64,000 bases of DNA from UBA1046 sp012511325. GTDB lineage: Bacteria > Bacillota > Clostridia > Saccharofermentanales > DTU023. Location: the NCBI GenBank assembly GCA_050951925.1, contig JBMNJZ010000001.1, positions 124,001 to 188,000 on the forward strand, read 5' to 3'. Position 1 is the stretch's first letter. Every line of letters starts with the position of its first letter. A program made the position numbers and the translations under genes. The notes beneath the pieces are model-generated. The model was not told where the DNA came from. It saw nothing but the letters and a program-made list of their open reading frames with translations, and ran no database searches. Shown here piece by piece: positions 63,704-64,000 of the stretch.

Positions 63704-64000
63704 TTGCACAATATTATAAAACCAGAATAACAGCCGGCTCCCCCTGCCCTCGCAAAGCACCATGAACCGGCAACATAACAGTCCCCTAGCCTTCAGGTAT
63801 AGCCATACTATGTTACAGGCTTCTTTGTGAGGGCTGCTTTCTCTTACTGCCATTGTAAAGAGGCAAGCAAGATAGGGCTATTTATCAGTTGTTTATGTTC
63901 CAAAATGAGCTCAAATAGCCTCTATTTAGGCCAAATTATCAGCTAAATTGCAGTAGATTTATCAAATTTTACCGCCGGGGTATAAGGGCACACCCTTAAA
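63704..64000. other. Right-edge non-coding stretch
   Basis: 297 bases with no convincing reading frame. A short palindrome TAAGGG-CACA-CCCTTA lies about 63983-63998, at the very end. I see no transposase remnant or att copy of the tRNA-Val end. Confidence 0.5.

Noticed and set aside
57000..64000. attR copy of the tRNA-Val 3' end
   Set aside because: I scanned for GTTCGAGCC and GCTCCCACCA type matches and found none; the right border is probably outside the window or lost.

Overview
The window looks like a low-to-mid GC Firmicute of the class Clostridia. The evidence is the bacillota-style rRNA operon, the PyrR-controlled pyr operon, TTGACA/TATAAT-type promoters, AGGAGG ribosome binding sites, many lipobox lipoproteins and a peptide/amino-acid fermentation gene set. 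The 16S text resembles the Fastidiosipila/Saccharofermentans branch from memory; that placement is an inference and was not computed.

Layout. 1-6.4 kb: an oligopeptide ABC transporter (frameshifted permease plus binding lipoprotein) divergent from a LysR regulator, then tryptophanase and an M20 peptidase. 6.5-9.8 kb: serine biosynthesis operon (class V aminotransferase, SerA, DUF1015). 10-15.7 kb: SbcCD nuclease and an M24 Xaa-Pro peptidase. 15.9-17.9 kb: a secreted serpin lipoprotein and a small lipoprotein. 18-21.3 kb: a three-gene unit (ion-superfamily transporter, class A beta-lactamase-fold hydrolase, dipeptide epimerase), probably for salvage of cell-wall or dietary dipeptides. 21.7-28 kb: purC, proS, a DUF2007 protein and a heterodimeric ABC exporter. 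28-35.7 kb: RDD protein, TrkAH potassium uptake, threonine aldolase, ZupT, NadE, HisE. 35.8-38.9 kb: a 56-residue ferredoxin, a toxin remnant, and a cluster of two NifX-like proteins with two ferredoxin-bearing MinD-type ATPases resembling the Desulfovibrio orange-protein cluster. 39-44.3 kb: one rRNA operon (16S, tRNA-Ala, 23S, 5S) on the minus strand. 44.4-52.6 kb: a histidine phosphatase and the pyrR-B-C-F-K-D-(orf)-E operon behind a PyrR leader.

From 52.7 kb to the right edge the window changes character: AT-rich, small genes and many wrecked ones. A tRNA-Val is followed by an inward-facing tyrosine integrase (frameshifted), a phage-like repressor/Cro switch, small DNA-binding proteins and a replisome-organizer-like protein. 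Beyond these lie genes of unknown function, a DEDDh exonuclease-BRCT protein, a decayed ImmA/IrrE peptidase, an Ltp-type superinfection-exclusion lipoprotein and a Pro/Thr-rich lipoprotein. This is best read as the remains of an integrated element plus accessory cargo. The right attachment site was not found.

Broken genes: one at the left edge (dppB-like), one toxin remnant at 36.1 kb and five between 52.7 and 61.9 kb. The intervening core genes all read cleanly, so the clustering suggests real decay in the island rather than uniformly poor sequence.
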